NCBI GenBank assembly: GCA_002862125.1 | Contig: PHSP01000002.1 | Coordinates: 1-64,000, forward strand | Source of the DNA: Methylobacter sp. KS41 | GTDB taxonomy: Bacteria > Pseudomonadota > Gammaproteobacteria > Methylococcales > Methylomonadaceae | Direction: 5' to 3' | Length of the DNA stretch: 64,000 bases | In this document: one piece after another, positions 1 through 7,490 of the stretch | How the letters are laid out: each line of letters starts with the position of its first letter | Numbering within the stretch: the first letter of the stretch is position 1 | Notes under the pieces: model-generated | What the model saw: the letters and a program-made list of their open reading frames with translations, nothing else | Told to the model about the DNA's origin: nothing | The model's database searches: none | Program-made: the position numbers and the translations under genes

Positions 1-22
1 ACATTATTCGGTACTCCGGATT

Positions 23-56
23 ATGCCTCTAATGCCGAGCTCGGCATTAGAGGCAT
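23..56. repeat. Perfect 34-bp palindrome
   Basis: Every base from 23 to 39 pairs with its mirror from 56 to 40; the centre is GAGCTC at 37-42. The symmetry stops at both ends (22 and 57 do not pair). The right arm runs into the conserved Arg-His codons of the integrase remnant that follows and introduces an in-frame TAG at 48-50. It could be a hairpin insertion, a recombination scar or a rearranged attachment site; the sequence alone does not decide. Confidence 0.9.
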
Positions 57-209
57 TCGTTCGCGACGCATTTGTTGGAAGGCGGTTACGATATTCGCAC
101 GGTACAGGAATTGTTGGGGCATTCGGATGTCAGTACGACGATGATTTATACGCATGTGCTGAATAAGGGTGGTAAAGGTGTGACCAGTCCTTTGGATCAG
201 TTGGTTTGA
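51..209 (+). pseudogene. Integron-type tyrosine recombinase, C-terminal remnant
   Basis: The 52 codons read [20 protein letters not shown] and then [20 protein letters not shown], ending at TGA 207-209. This is the C-terminal catalytic block of tyrosine recombinases: the HxxR-type region (RHSFATHLL), the conserved His of [10 protein letters not shown] and the nucleophile Tyr in MIYTHV. The tail GVTSPLDQL is typical of integron IntI proteins rather than XerC/D. Directly upstream is an in-frame TAG inside a perfect palindrome, and bases 1-22 do not continue the recombinase in this frame, so the gene is broken or truncated. In integrons intI points away from attI, so any cassettes would lie to the left, outside the window. 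Confidence 0.85.
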
Positions 210-302
210 GTCTGTATTAGTAGCGTTGGATTAATGCCTGTCTCGAAAGGCTGTTCCAAATTAACGCTGCTTCTACGCACTGTAACAAGCATAGGCATAG
301 GC

Positions 303-418
303 GTAGGCCGGAATAAGACCACCCAAGCGTGGCGCGTGGTGGAGTTTCCGGAAATATCGTACTGTTTGCCGGAAACGCAAGTTCTCGCTGTCGCTCGAAC
401 TGGCTTATTCCGGCCTAC
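303..418. repeat. REP-like element with 15-bp inverted ends (copy 1)
   Basis: GTAGGCCGGAATAAG at 303-317 is the exact reverse complement of 404-418. The 116-bp interval holds further inner symmetry around GTTTCCGG and CCGGAAAC. Bases 364-417 match 28085-28138 at 47 of 54 positions, so this is a dispersed family. The GTAG start followed by a GC-rich imperfect hairpin is characteristic of REP sequences, which are thought to be mobilised by RAYT (TnpA-REP) enzymes encoded elsewhere. Short reading frames overlapping it are not credible genes. The rest of 210-472 holds nothing I recognise. Confidence 0.75.
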
Positions 419-472
419 ATGTCTATTTCATTTCATGCGCGTTACAATGCGTTTGTGAATAACGAACAGCAC

Positions 473-1027
473 TTAGCCCAAGCGTTCAAACAAATGATAC
501 CCAACCTCTCCGGCCGTTTTACTTTTCAGCTGCCGCCAGTTTTCAGGCATGCCATCAAGCTTCAGTGTGCTTTCCGCTTCAACATAGATTTTTGCATGTT
601 GGCTTAGCCAGCCTTTTTCTTCCAGCCATTGGCAGGTCTGGACGGCTAATGCCTTCGCAAAAGGCGGATCAATAAACACCACGTCAAAAGCTTCGGCGTC
701 GCCCGCCAGATAACGGAACGCGTCCATTTGAACAATCTTTATCTGGTCGGCGGTAAGCCGGAGGGCGTTTTCTTTTAAAGCCCTGCAGGCCAGGGCGTTA
801 TTTTCGACCTGAATAACCGACTTCGCTCCTCTGGAAGCCGCTTCAAAGCTTAAAGCGCCGCTGCCGGCATATAAATCCAGGCAACGGCTGCCGGTGATGT
901 CGTTGCGCAGCCAATTGAACAGGGTTTCGCGAACTCTTGCCGGGGTCGGCCTCAAACCCGGCGCGTCGGCAAAAGTTACGCACCGGCTGCGCCAGCCGCC
1001 TCCGATTATCCTAAGTTTATTTGGCAC
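473..1027 (-). CDS. rsmD: 16S rRNA (guanine966-N2)-methyltransferase RsmD
   Basis: A 184-residue class I SAM methyltransferase that methylates G966 of 16S rRNA during 30S assembly in the cytoplasm. The N-terminus RIIGGGWRSR and the RPTPARVRETLFNWL block are hallmarks of RsmD. LDLYAGSGALSFEA is the SAM-binding motif I, and FDVVFIDPPF gives the DPPF catalytic motif IV of base-amino methyltransferases. Length matches the family (about 180-200). The likely GTG start overlaps the end of the upstream peptidase gene by 11 bp, so the two are probably co-transcribed. An rsmD-peptidase pairing of this kind is common in gammaproteobacteria. Confidence 0.95.
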   Translation of the reverse strand: MPNKLRIIGGGWRSRCVTFADAPGLRPTPARVRETLFNWLRNDITGSRCLDLYAGSGALSFEAASRGAKSVIQVENNALACRALKENALRLTADQIKIVQMDAFRYLAGDAEAFDVVFIDPPFAKALAVQTCQWLEEKGWLSQHAKIYVEAESTLKLDGMPENWRQLKSKTAGEVGYHLFERLG

Positions 1028-2432
1028 TTTTGTCTGCTGATTTGCCGACGGTTATGGTTTGAAATAATTTCGGATTTACCCGGCGTTTAAAGGCATCGGT
1101 GATTGATGCGACCGTTACTTGCTCGACTTTTTGTTGAAAGGTATCCAGATAATCCAGCGGCATATCATAAAAACCGATCATTGCAACATAATTGGCCAGT
1201 TTTTTATTGGTGTCAAAACGCATGGCAAAGCCGCCGGTTATATTTTTCTTTGCCGCAATAAGCTCGGCTTCGCTCGGGCCTTTGGTAATAAAATCATCCA
1301 GGGTTTGGTTCAACACTTGCAAGGCTTGCGTGGTTTGATCGTTGCGGGTTTGCAGACTAACCAGAAACGGACCCGGTTTTGACAGGGGAATGAAAGCGCT
1401 GGAAGCGCTGTAAGCCAGCCCCCGTTTTTCCCGTATTTGTTCAAAGAGTCTGGAAACCAGTCCGCTGCCGCCCAAAATATGATTGCCGACATACAGATTG
1501 AAATAATCCGGATCTTTGCGGTAAGTGCCTGGCAGCCCAACCAGAACATGGGTTTGAGTTGACGGAAATTCGATGTGTTGCAGTGTTGATTTAAGCGGCA
1601 TGGACACATCCGGCAGCTCTCCCGCTTTTTTTCCAACCGGCAATCCGGCTACCAGTTTTTCAGCTGTTTGTTCCGCTTGCTGTTTGGATAAATCCCCGAC
1701 AATAACGACTATTGCATTGGCGGCAACGTAATATTTCTGATAAAAATGCCGCAGATCGGCAACCTTGAAAGCGGATACCGTTTTTATCACGCCTGAGACA
1801 GGGTGCGCATAAGGATGCTTTCCATATAAGGCGTTATAAAAGGCTATGCCGGCCAACTCGCCCGGCGATTCTTCCTGTTGCTTTAAACCTGCCAAAGTCC
1901 GGTTTTTTTCCCGTTGAAAGTCAGCCTCATTAAAAGCCGGCTGGGTCAGAATGACTTGCATCGTTTCAAGGGCTTTATCGAATAAAGGTTTGTCTGTTAA
2001 TGTGCGTAATGAAACGGTAGCCTTATCGATTGAACTGCCTGCGCTAAAGTTCGCGCCAACGCTTTCAAAACGTTGCGCAATTTCATCGGCATTCCACTTG
2101 CCGGCTCCGGTATCCAGTAAATCAGCCGTTAATGACGCCAGGCCGAACTGTTGTCCGTCGCTTGAGCTGCCGGCGTCGAAAACAACCTGTATATCCGCCA
2201 TGGGCAGGCCTTCGGTGCGTACAAAATAAACCCGGCCGCCCTGCGGCGTTTGCCAGTGTTCGATTTTTGCGGCGGCGTTTGTCAATTGGCTAAAGGTTAA
2301 TAAAACGAGACCTAGTAAATAAAAACCCATCGGTTTGTTTGGCGCTCTTTGCAAGCTGTTGTTTTTAGGTCTGATGTGCCGGGTTACGCTATCGCTAAGC
2401 CAATCTGCGCAATTTAATAGACGGATATGCAT
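1017..2432 (-). CDS. M16B peptidase, non-catalytic partner subunit
   Basis: Insulinase-like periplasmic protein lacking the HxxEH zinc motif. It keeps the substrate-binding Arg/Tyr region in its C-terminal half (FEQIREKRGLAYSAS), as expected for the partner in heterodimeric M16B peptidases. The first ATG at 2432 has a good ribosome site (AAGGAAG) inside the end of the upstream gene, and gives 471 residues with about 34 residues before the hydrophobic signal. A second start at 2330 (MGFYLLGLVLLTFSQ) would give a conventional signal peptide but has a weak ribosome site. It lies directly downstream of the catalytic subunit with stop and start touching, so the two are probably made together. Substrate unknown; roles in clearing signal or bacteriocin peptides are known for relatives. 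Confidence 0.88.
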   Translation of the reverse strand: MHIRLLNCADWLSDSVTRHIRPKNNSLQRAPNKPMGFYLLGLVLLTFSQLTNAAAKIEHWQTPQGGRVYFVRTEGLPMADIQVVFDAGSSSDGQQFGLASLTADLLDTGAGKWNADEIAQRFESVGANFSAGSSIDKATVSLRTLTDKPLFDKALETMQVILTQPAFNEADFQREKNRTLAGLKQQEESPGELAGIAFYNALYGKHPYAHPVSGVIKTVSAFKVADLRHFYQKYYVAANAIVVIVGDLSKQQAEQTAEKLVAGLPVGKKAGELPDVSMPLKSTLQHIEFPSTQTHVLVGLPGTYRKDPDYFNLYVGNHILGGSGLVSRLFEQIREKRGLAYSASSAFIPLSKPGPFLVSLQTRNDQTTQALQVLNQTLDDFITKGPSEAELIAAKKNITGGFAMRFDTNKKLANYVAMIGFYDMPLDYLDTFQQKVEQVTVASITDAFKRRVNPKLFQTITVGKSADKSAK

Positions 2433-3784
2433 TATTTAGCTTCCTTTTTTTCAACGGATGAATTGATGGTTTGCGGTTCCAGGTAGGCAATGCTCAGATG
2501 ATCTTCAATTAAATATTTTCGCGCGACATCGCGCACTTGCTCCGCAGTTACCTGATTTATTTTAGGCACGTATTCATCGGCTTTTTGCCAGCCCAAACCG
2601 ACTGTTTCCAGTGTTCCAATTTCCATGGCCTGATAAAACCCGGAATCCTTCTGGTAAATATCGCTGGCTAAAACCTGGGCTTTAATGCGTTGCAATTCTT
2701 CACTGCTGATCAGGTTTTGTTGCAGACTCCTAACCTGTTCCTTTAATGCGGCTTCCAATTCCGCTACTGTTTTTCCTTCCGAGGGCGTCGCGTCCAGTTC
2801 AAACAAAGCGGACATCCTTGACGTCAAACCGTAACCCGCGCCGGCCGAGACGGCTATTTGCTTGCCGCGCACCAGCTCCGAGCTTAGCCGGGCGCTGTTG
2901 CCGCCATCCAATACTCCCGCCAGCACTTCGAGCGCGTAGGCTTCCCATTCATTTTCTGCTGTTTTCAGCACAGGCACTTTATAACCCATTAAAATGGAGG
3001 GCAGTTTTGCAGGCGCTTTGACTATCAGCTTACGCACGCCCAGTTGTTCTATTTCTGTTTGCGGTTTTAACGCTTTTATATCACTGGGCTTAAGTGCGCC
3101 AAAATATTTTTCCGCCAGATCAAAAACCGCTTTCGGCTGGACATCGCCGACGACGACTAAAGTGGCGTTATTCGGCGCATACCAGCGTTGATACCAGGCT
3201 TGCAGGTCTTCAACGGTATAATTGGCAATATCCGCCGGCCAGCCGATAACGGGATGCTTGTACGGGCTATTGGAATATGCCACGCTGTTGAAATGCTCCT
3301 GCATTTTAGCTTGCGGATTATCATCAGTCCGCATTCTGCGTTCTTCGGTCACTACCTGGAGTTCTTTTTTTAATTCCTCGGGCAGCAGGTGCAGATTACG
3401 CATTCTATCGGCTTCCAGTTCAAAACTGACCGCCAGCCTTGATGCTTCCATGGTTTGGAAATAGGCGGTATAATCCTGGCCGGTAAAGGCATTTTCATCG
3501 CCGCCATTTTCGGCGATTATGCGGGAAAACTCACCCGCTGGATGCTTATCCGTCCCCTTGAACATCATGTGTTCCAGCATGTGCGAGATGCCGGTAATGC
3601 CACCGTGTTCATAACTGGAGCCCACTTTGTACCAGACTTGAGACACTGCAACCGGTGACCGGTGATCTTCTTTAACCAGAACTTTCAGACCATTCGCCAG
3701 AGTATGTTCAAATACTTTTGTTTCGGCGCTACTGGTAAACACAGGCAGGCACAGTAAAACTGTGCATAGTAATCGATTGTTCAT
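2432..3784 (-). CDS. M16B zinc metallopeptidase, catalytic subunit
   Basis: A 450-residue secreted zinc peptidase of the insulinase/pitrilysin clan. The N-terminal hydrophobic stretch ending near TSSAETK is a signal peptide. The inverted zinc motif HMLEH is at residues 68-72, with His68 and His72 as ligands and Glu71 as catalytic base. The third ligand is a Glu about 76 residues later in VVTEERR (147-148). The C-terminal half is a second M16 domain. The adjacent downstream gene is the motif-less partner, giving the two-chain arrangement seen in bacterial M16B enzymes. It is divergent from cyoE, and the 99-bp gap must hold both promoters. Confidence 0.93.
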   Translation of the reverse strand: MNNRLLCTVLLCLPVFTSSAETKVFEHTLANGLKVLVKEDHRSPVAVSQVWYKVGSSYEHGGITGISHMLEHMMFKGTDKHPAGEFSRIIAENGGDENAFTGQDYTAYFQTMEASRLAVSFELEADRMRNLHLLPEELKKELQVVTEERRMRTDDNPQAKMQEHFNSVAYSNSPYKHPVIGWPADIANYTVEDLQAWYQRWYAPNNATLVVVGDVQPKAVFDLAEKYFGALKPSDIKALKPQTEIEQLGVRKLIVKAPAKLPSILMGYKVPVLKTAENEWEAYALEVLAGVLDGGNSARLSSELVRGKQIAVSAGAGYGLTSRMSALFELDATPSEGKTVAELEAALKEQVRSLQQNLISSEELQRIKAQVLASDIYQKDSGFYQAMEIGTLETVGLGWQKADEYVPKINQVTAEQVRDVARKYLIEDHLSIAYLEPQTINSSVEKKEAK

Positions 3785-3883
3785 AACTCCCTCTTTAATG
3801 ATTGTAAGCGCGTCGGACTATTTCAATAATCAATAGTTCACGGTATTCTATACAATAAACTAAAAGTTGGAACCTATTAAACA

Positions 3884-4771
3884 ATGCCTAGCAAATCCTC
3901 CGTGCTTTCCTGGAAAAATTACTACACACTGTGTAAACCCAATGTTGTCGCGGAAATGCTTTTTACCGCCATAGTCGGTATGTTGTTAGCCGTACCCGGA
4001 ATGCCGCCTGCAGGACTTTTTTTTTACGGCATTGTCGGCATTGCCCTGGCAGCCTCGTCAGCAGCGGCTATGAATCATTTTATTGACCGGAAAGCGGATG
4101 CGCTAATGCGCCGGACCGAAAAACGCCCTCTGCCGGCAGGGGAATTAAGCACGGCCAATGTCGTTACCTTTTCAATTGTGCTGGGCGTAAGCTCGATGCT
4201 CCTGTTGATTTTTTTGGTCAACGCCTTAACTGCTGTTCTGACTTTTATATCGTTATTCGGTTATGCAGTTATTTATACCCTCTACCTTAAAAGAGCGACT
4301 CCGCAAAATATTGTCATCGGCGGTATTTTCGGCGCTACGCCTCCGCTGTTAGGCTGGTGCGCAATGACCGGAGAAATCCATCCTTATGCCCTGCTGTTGG
4401 CGCTCATTATTTTCGTTTGGACTCCGCCGCATTTCTGGGCGCTGGCTATCGCAAGATGCGAAGAGTATGCCAAGGTGAATATTCCCATGTTGCCTGTCAC
4501 TCACGGTCCCGGGTTTACCCGCTTGCAAATATTGCTCTATACCATCCTGTTGTTGTGCGTGACGCTGTTACCCTATTTAACCGGCATGAGCGGTTTAATT
4601 TATCTGGGGTCGGCAGTGTTTTTGGGCCTGGTTTTTATTTTTTACGCAGTGTTGATGATGCGTAAAAAAGATAATAAAACCGCCATGAAAACGTTCGTTT
4701 ATTCCATCGTTTATATAACCCTTCTGTTTGCGGCTTTGTTAATCGATCATTATCTAAGATTTACTTTATGA
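3884..4771 (+). CDS. cyoE: Protoheme IX farnesyltransferase (heme O synthase)
   Basis: UbiA-family prenyltransferase of 295 residues with about eight to nine membrane helices. It transfers a farnesyl group from farnesyl diphosphate to heme b, making heme O for terminal oxidases. The first polyprenyl-diphosphate motif is at residues 64-72 (NHFIDRKAD, the NxxxDxxxD pattern) followed by MRRTEKRPLPAGE. The second aspartate-type loop lies near YLKRATPQNIVIGG. In many genomes this gene (also called ctaB) sits with cytochrome oxidase genes, but none are here. The stop overlaps the next gene's ATG by 4 bp, so the pair is translationally coupled. Confidence 0.95.
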   Translation: MPSKSSVLSWKNYYTLCKPNVVAEMLFTAIVGMLLAVPGMPPAGLFFYGIVGIALAASSAAAMNHFIDRKADALMRRTEKRPLPAGELSTANVVTFSIVLGVSSMLLLIFLVNALTAVLTFISLFGYAVIYTLYLKRATPQNIVIGGIFGATPPLLGWCAMTGEIHPYALLLALIIFVWTPPHFWALAIARCEEYAKVNIPMLPVTHGPGFTRLQILLYTILLLCVTLLPYLTGMSGLIYLGSAVFLGLVFIFYAVLMMRKKDNKTAMKTFVYSIVYITLLFAALLIDHYLRFTL

Positions 4772-5793
4772 CATTCACTCACCACGAGCAAACCCCTCAT
4801 CCCGAACATCCGTTCGCGGAATACATCCGCATTCTGGGCAAAGGCAAAAAGGGCTCAAGACCGCTTACGCAGGATGAAGCCTATCAAGCCATGAAAATGA
4901 TTCTGGCCGATCAGGTGCTGCCCATCCAGTTGGGCGCATTTTTAATGTTAATGCGCGTGAAGGAAGAAACGCCGGAAGAATTGGCCGGTTTTGTCTTGGC
5001 TGCCAGAGAATCGTGCAATCTCACCAATGACAAGAAAATAGTTGACCTGGATTGGTCGTCTTATGCCGGAAAACGCCGTCATCTGCCCTGGTTTCTGTTG
5101 TCGGCCCTGTTATTGGCGGAAAACGGCATTAAAGTATTTATGCACGGCGCGGGCGGCCATAGCGCCGACCGGCTTTATACTCAGGATATGCTTAAATACC
5201 TGGGTCTTGAATGCGCAAGCTCGATTGAACAAGTCAGAGTCCAACTTGAAGAGCAGCGCTTCAGTTATTTGCCGCTTGAGCATTTTTGCCCGAAACTGCA
5301 TGAGATCATAGAACTGCGTCCGCTCATGGGTTTACGCTCGCCGGTTCATACGCTGGTGCGGCTGATAAATCCGTTTAATGCCGATTACAGTATTCAGGGT
5401 ATATTCCATCCCGGTTACCGCCCGGTGCATCAACAAGCGGCGGCATTATTGCAACAGCCCCATGCGGCGGTTTTAAAAGGCGAGGGCGGTGAAACTGAGC
5501 GCAACCCCGACATGGAATGCCTGGTGCAGAGCGTACATAACGGTGAATTATTTGACGAAAACTGGCCGGCTCTATTCGTCCGCCGCCATGTCAAACCTGA
5601 GGAACTTGACCCAAGGCAATTGGCCTTGATTTGGCAGGGGAGCTTCGTGGATGAGTTTGCTGAAAACGCTATCATCGGCACTGCAGCGATTGCGCTCAAG
5701 TTATTGGGTAAAGCAAACACGCAGCAACAGGCTCATCAATTGGCGGCTGATTACTGGTTAAGCAGGCACCGGCAAAAGTACGCCGGTTTATGA
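4768..5793 (+). CDS. TrpD2/YbiB-type anthranilate phosphoribosyltransferase-like protein
   Basis: A 341-residue protein with the anthranilate phosphoribosyltransferase fold: an N-terminal helical domain (QDEAYQAMKMILADQVLPIQ) and a glycosyltransferase family 3 core. It lacks the canonical phosphoribosyl-diphosphate loop of true TrpD (KHGNR-type) and has instead MHGAGGHSADRLYTQDML. This fits the TrpD2 group, whose E. coli member YbiB binds nucleic acid and is SOS-regulated rather than acting in tryptophan synthesis. The ATG overlaps the cyoE stop, so it is co-translated with heme O synthase, and no trp genes are nearby. I judge the TrpD2 assignment likely; the cellular role is unknown. Confidence 0.8.
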   Translation: MTFTHHEQTPHPEHPFAEYIRILGKGKKGSRPLTQDEAYQAMKMILADQVLPIQLGAFLMLMRVKEETPEELAGFVLAARESCNLTNDKKIVDLDWSSYAGKRRHLPWFLLSALLLAENGIKVFMHGAGGHSADRLYTQDMLKYLGLECASSIEQVRVQLEEQRFSYLPLEHFCPKLHEIIELRPLMGLRSPVHTLVRLINPFNADYSIQGIFHPGYRPVHQQAAALLQQPHAAVLKGEGGETERNPDMECLVQSVHNGELFDENWPALFVRRHVKPEELDPRQLALIWQGSFVDEFAENAIIGTAAIALKLLGKANTQQQAHQLAADYWLSRHRQKYAGL

Positions 5794-5922
5794 TGCAGGC
5801 AGCCAGTCATTCTCATTAAGCGAATGCTTTTCTTAGCGCTTCCCTGCACTTTGATTTAGATGCCATAAGCGGATTTGGATATGTAAAGTTACTGACCATA
5901 ATAGCCTACCCCTGTAAGCGGA

Positions 5923-5940
5923 ACTTCCCAGCCGGGAAGT
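5923..5940. terminator. Hairpin after the PilZ gene (weak terminator candidate)
   Basis: ACTTCCC at 5923-5929 pairs with GGGAAGT at 5934-5940 across a 4-nt loop. It lies 3 nt beyond the stop of the minus-strand PilZ gene and about 130 nt beyond the plus-strand TrpD2 gene. No T-run follows on either strand, so intrinsic termination is uncertain. The remainder of 5794-5942 shows nothing else. Confidence 0.4.
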
Positions 5941-5942
5941 AA

Positions 5943-6578
5943 TTATTCTGTTTGTTGCGAGCTAAAAGAAGGTATCCCGGTTATATCACTTTTTTCCAAA
6001 TGCACATATTGCAAGCCGATTAAAGTCCTGCCGTTGGAATTTGAGATATGATCAACCCAGATTACTTTGATTTGTCCTTCCAGCTCCAGCTGTTTAAATT
6101 CAAACCGGGTTATAGTACCCGCTTCAACATATATTTCTTGAGATAGATAGATCATTAAGCCCTTTACGGAAACATTAACGGTAGTAAAAAAATACCATTC
6201 GCCATTGAATAAAATCTTCCCCAGATCAACCATGTATTTTCTGTAAGCTTTTCTCCGGTTTAAGTTTTGATCTATATCAAAGGCAATATTTTTATATTCC
6301 AGCGCAAGTAAAATATTTCCATCTTCCATATCAGCTCTCACTACCTCGGCTTCACCGGCCAAACGCATTTCAGGAAGATACAAATCAAGAATTGTTGAAT
6401 CTAATAATTGATTGAAAATGTATTTGATATCAATATCTTCTCTATCGCTATTTATTTGGACAAGTACGCCGGTTATAGAGATATTTTTAATAGTAATTTT
6501 ATGCTCTTCATTTCCCAGATAAATAAAGCCAAATGACACTAAATCCGTGCGGCGAGGCCGGCCATGCTTTGAATACAT
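5943..6578 (-). CDS. Tandem PilZ-domain protein (c-di-GMP receptor)
   Basis: A 211-residue cytoplasmic protein with two PilZ-like halves. The first has an Arg cluster RPRR (7-10) and NISITG (32-37). The second has RKAYR (109-113) and NVSVKG (135-140), which fit the RxxxR and D/NxSxxG cyclic-di-GMP signature. I start it at ATG 6578 because a strong AGGAG site lies 7 nt upstream; a longer GTG-started frame to 6674 has no comparable site. It stands alone between convergent and divergent neighbours. In methylotrophs such proteins often tune motility or exopolysaccharide, and an exopolysaccharide locus lies 11 kb away, but no direct link is visible. Confidence 0.85.
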   Translation of the reverse strand: MYSKHGRPRRTDLVSFGFIYLGNEEHKITIKNISITGVLVQINSDREDIDIKYIFNQLLDSTILDLYLPEMRLAGEAEVVRADMEDGNILLALEYKNIAFDIDQNLNRRKAYRKYMVDLGKILFNGEWYFFTTVNVSVKGLMIYLSQEIYVEAGTITRFEFKQLELEGQIKVIWVDHISNSNGRTLIGLQYVHLEKSDITGIPSFSSQQTE

Positions 6579-6839
6579 TACTATCTCCTGATTGATTATT
6601 AGCTCTGACTGTTTAGCCTTATCCGCGCGATTATAGTAGTTTGTAATGGTGTTTACTTGATTTTCTTTCACCACATGCCATCAGTTCAATACTTTAGCAG
6701 GGCTGTACGAATAGCTGATGAAGTCTATCTCCAGAGCTGGCTTTTTTAAAATCAGTTCAGGCTTTCAAAATGAATTTAAAAAAACAAAACCGTTTTTTGA
6801 TAAACTATCCAACTTTTACGTTAACAAAAAGGCGAAACC

Positions 6840-7319
6840 GTGAGAAAAATTCAAACTCAAATTATTTCAATTGTCACCGTTATTCTTATAGGGATTACAA
6901 TGTTTTCAATGGCCAAAGCGACCACACCTGAAGAAAATAAAGCTGCGGGTGCGGCTTTCCTGGCAGAAAATGCTAAAAAAGCCAATATCGTCACCACTGC
7001 AAGCGGCTTGCAATACGAAATTATAACTCCGGGAACAGGCACGGTTTCCCCTACAGCTACTGATACCGTAACAGTGCATTACAAAGGCACAACTATAGAC
7101 GGTAAAGAGTTTGACAGTTCTTATAGCCGTGGCGAACCCATCTCATTCCCGCTAAACAGAGTTATTCCGGGCTGGACTGAAGGCGTGCAATTAATGACAG
7201 AAGGCGCCAAATACCGCTTTTATATTCCCTCGGAACTGGCTTATGGCGAACAGGGTGCTGGTCCCATCGCCCCGAACTCAATGCTGATTTTTGATGTTGA
7301 GCTGATCAAAATTCAATAA
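6840..7319 (+). CDS. FKBP-type peptidyl-prolyl cis-trans isomerase, exported
   Basis: A 159-residue protein with an N-terminal hydrophobic segment (signal peptide or anchor, about residues 8-26) and a C-terminal FKBP domain that catalyses cis-trans isomerisation of Xaa-Pro bonds. Conserved FKBP elements are VTVHYKGTTIDGKEFDSSY, the VIPGWTEG active-site loop and IPSELAYGEQG, ending IFDVELIKI. The segment between signal and domain resembles the short dimerising helix of FklB/Mip proteins but is much abbreviated. The start is GTG with AAAAAGG upstream. A rho-independent terminator follows at 7334, so it is a single-gene unit. A folding role in the periplasm is inferred. Confidence 0.92.
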   Translation: MRKIQTQIISIVTVILIGITMFSMAKATTPEENKAAGAAFLAENAKKANIVTTASGLQYEIITPGTGTVSPTATDTVTVHYKGTTIDGKEFDSSYSRGEPISFPLNRVIPGWTEGVQLMTEGAKYRFYIPSELAYGEQGAGPIAPNSMLIFDVELIKIQ

Positions 7320-7333
7320 TAAGCAGGCAAAAG

Positions 7334-7376
7334 GCGCAAGACGAAAGGCAAAAAAGCCGTTTCCTTGCGCTTTTTT
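7334..7376 (+). terminator. Rho-independent terminator of the FKBP gene
   Basis: GCGCAAG (7334-7340) pairs with CTTGCGC (7364-7370), enclosing an inner GGC/GCC stem, and is followed at once by six T residues (7371-7376). It lies 15 nt after the stop of the isomerase gene. It also overlaps the upstream part of the open frame entering rlmKL, which argues that rlmKL starts later, at 7491. Confidence 0.85.
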
Positions 7377-7490
7377 CAATTAATCAGAAAAACGGAGGAG
7401 TCCGGCGCCGGTTTTGGAATTGCTAGTCCGTTTTGTTCCAAAGTAGCGCTGAGTGCTCCTTTAGCCCTCAGCCCTTTGCCTTTTTTCACA

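Noticed and set aside
234..607. Two overlapping plus-strand frames (74 and 92 codons) after the integrase remnant
   Set aside because: They run through the REP-like element and the antisense of rsmD, with no ribosome site and no protein-like composition.
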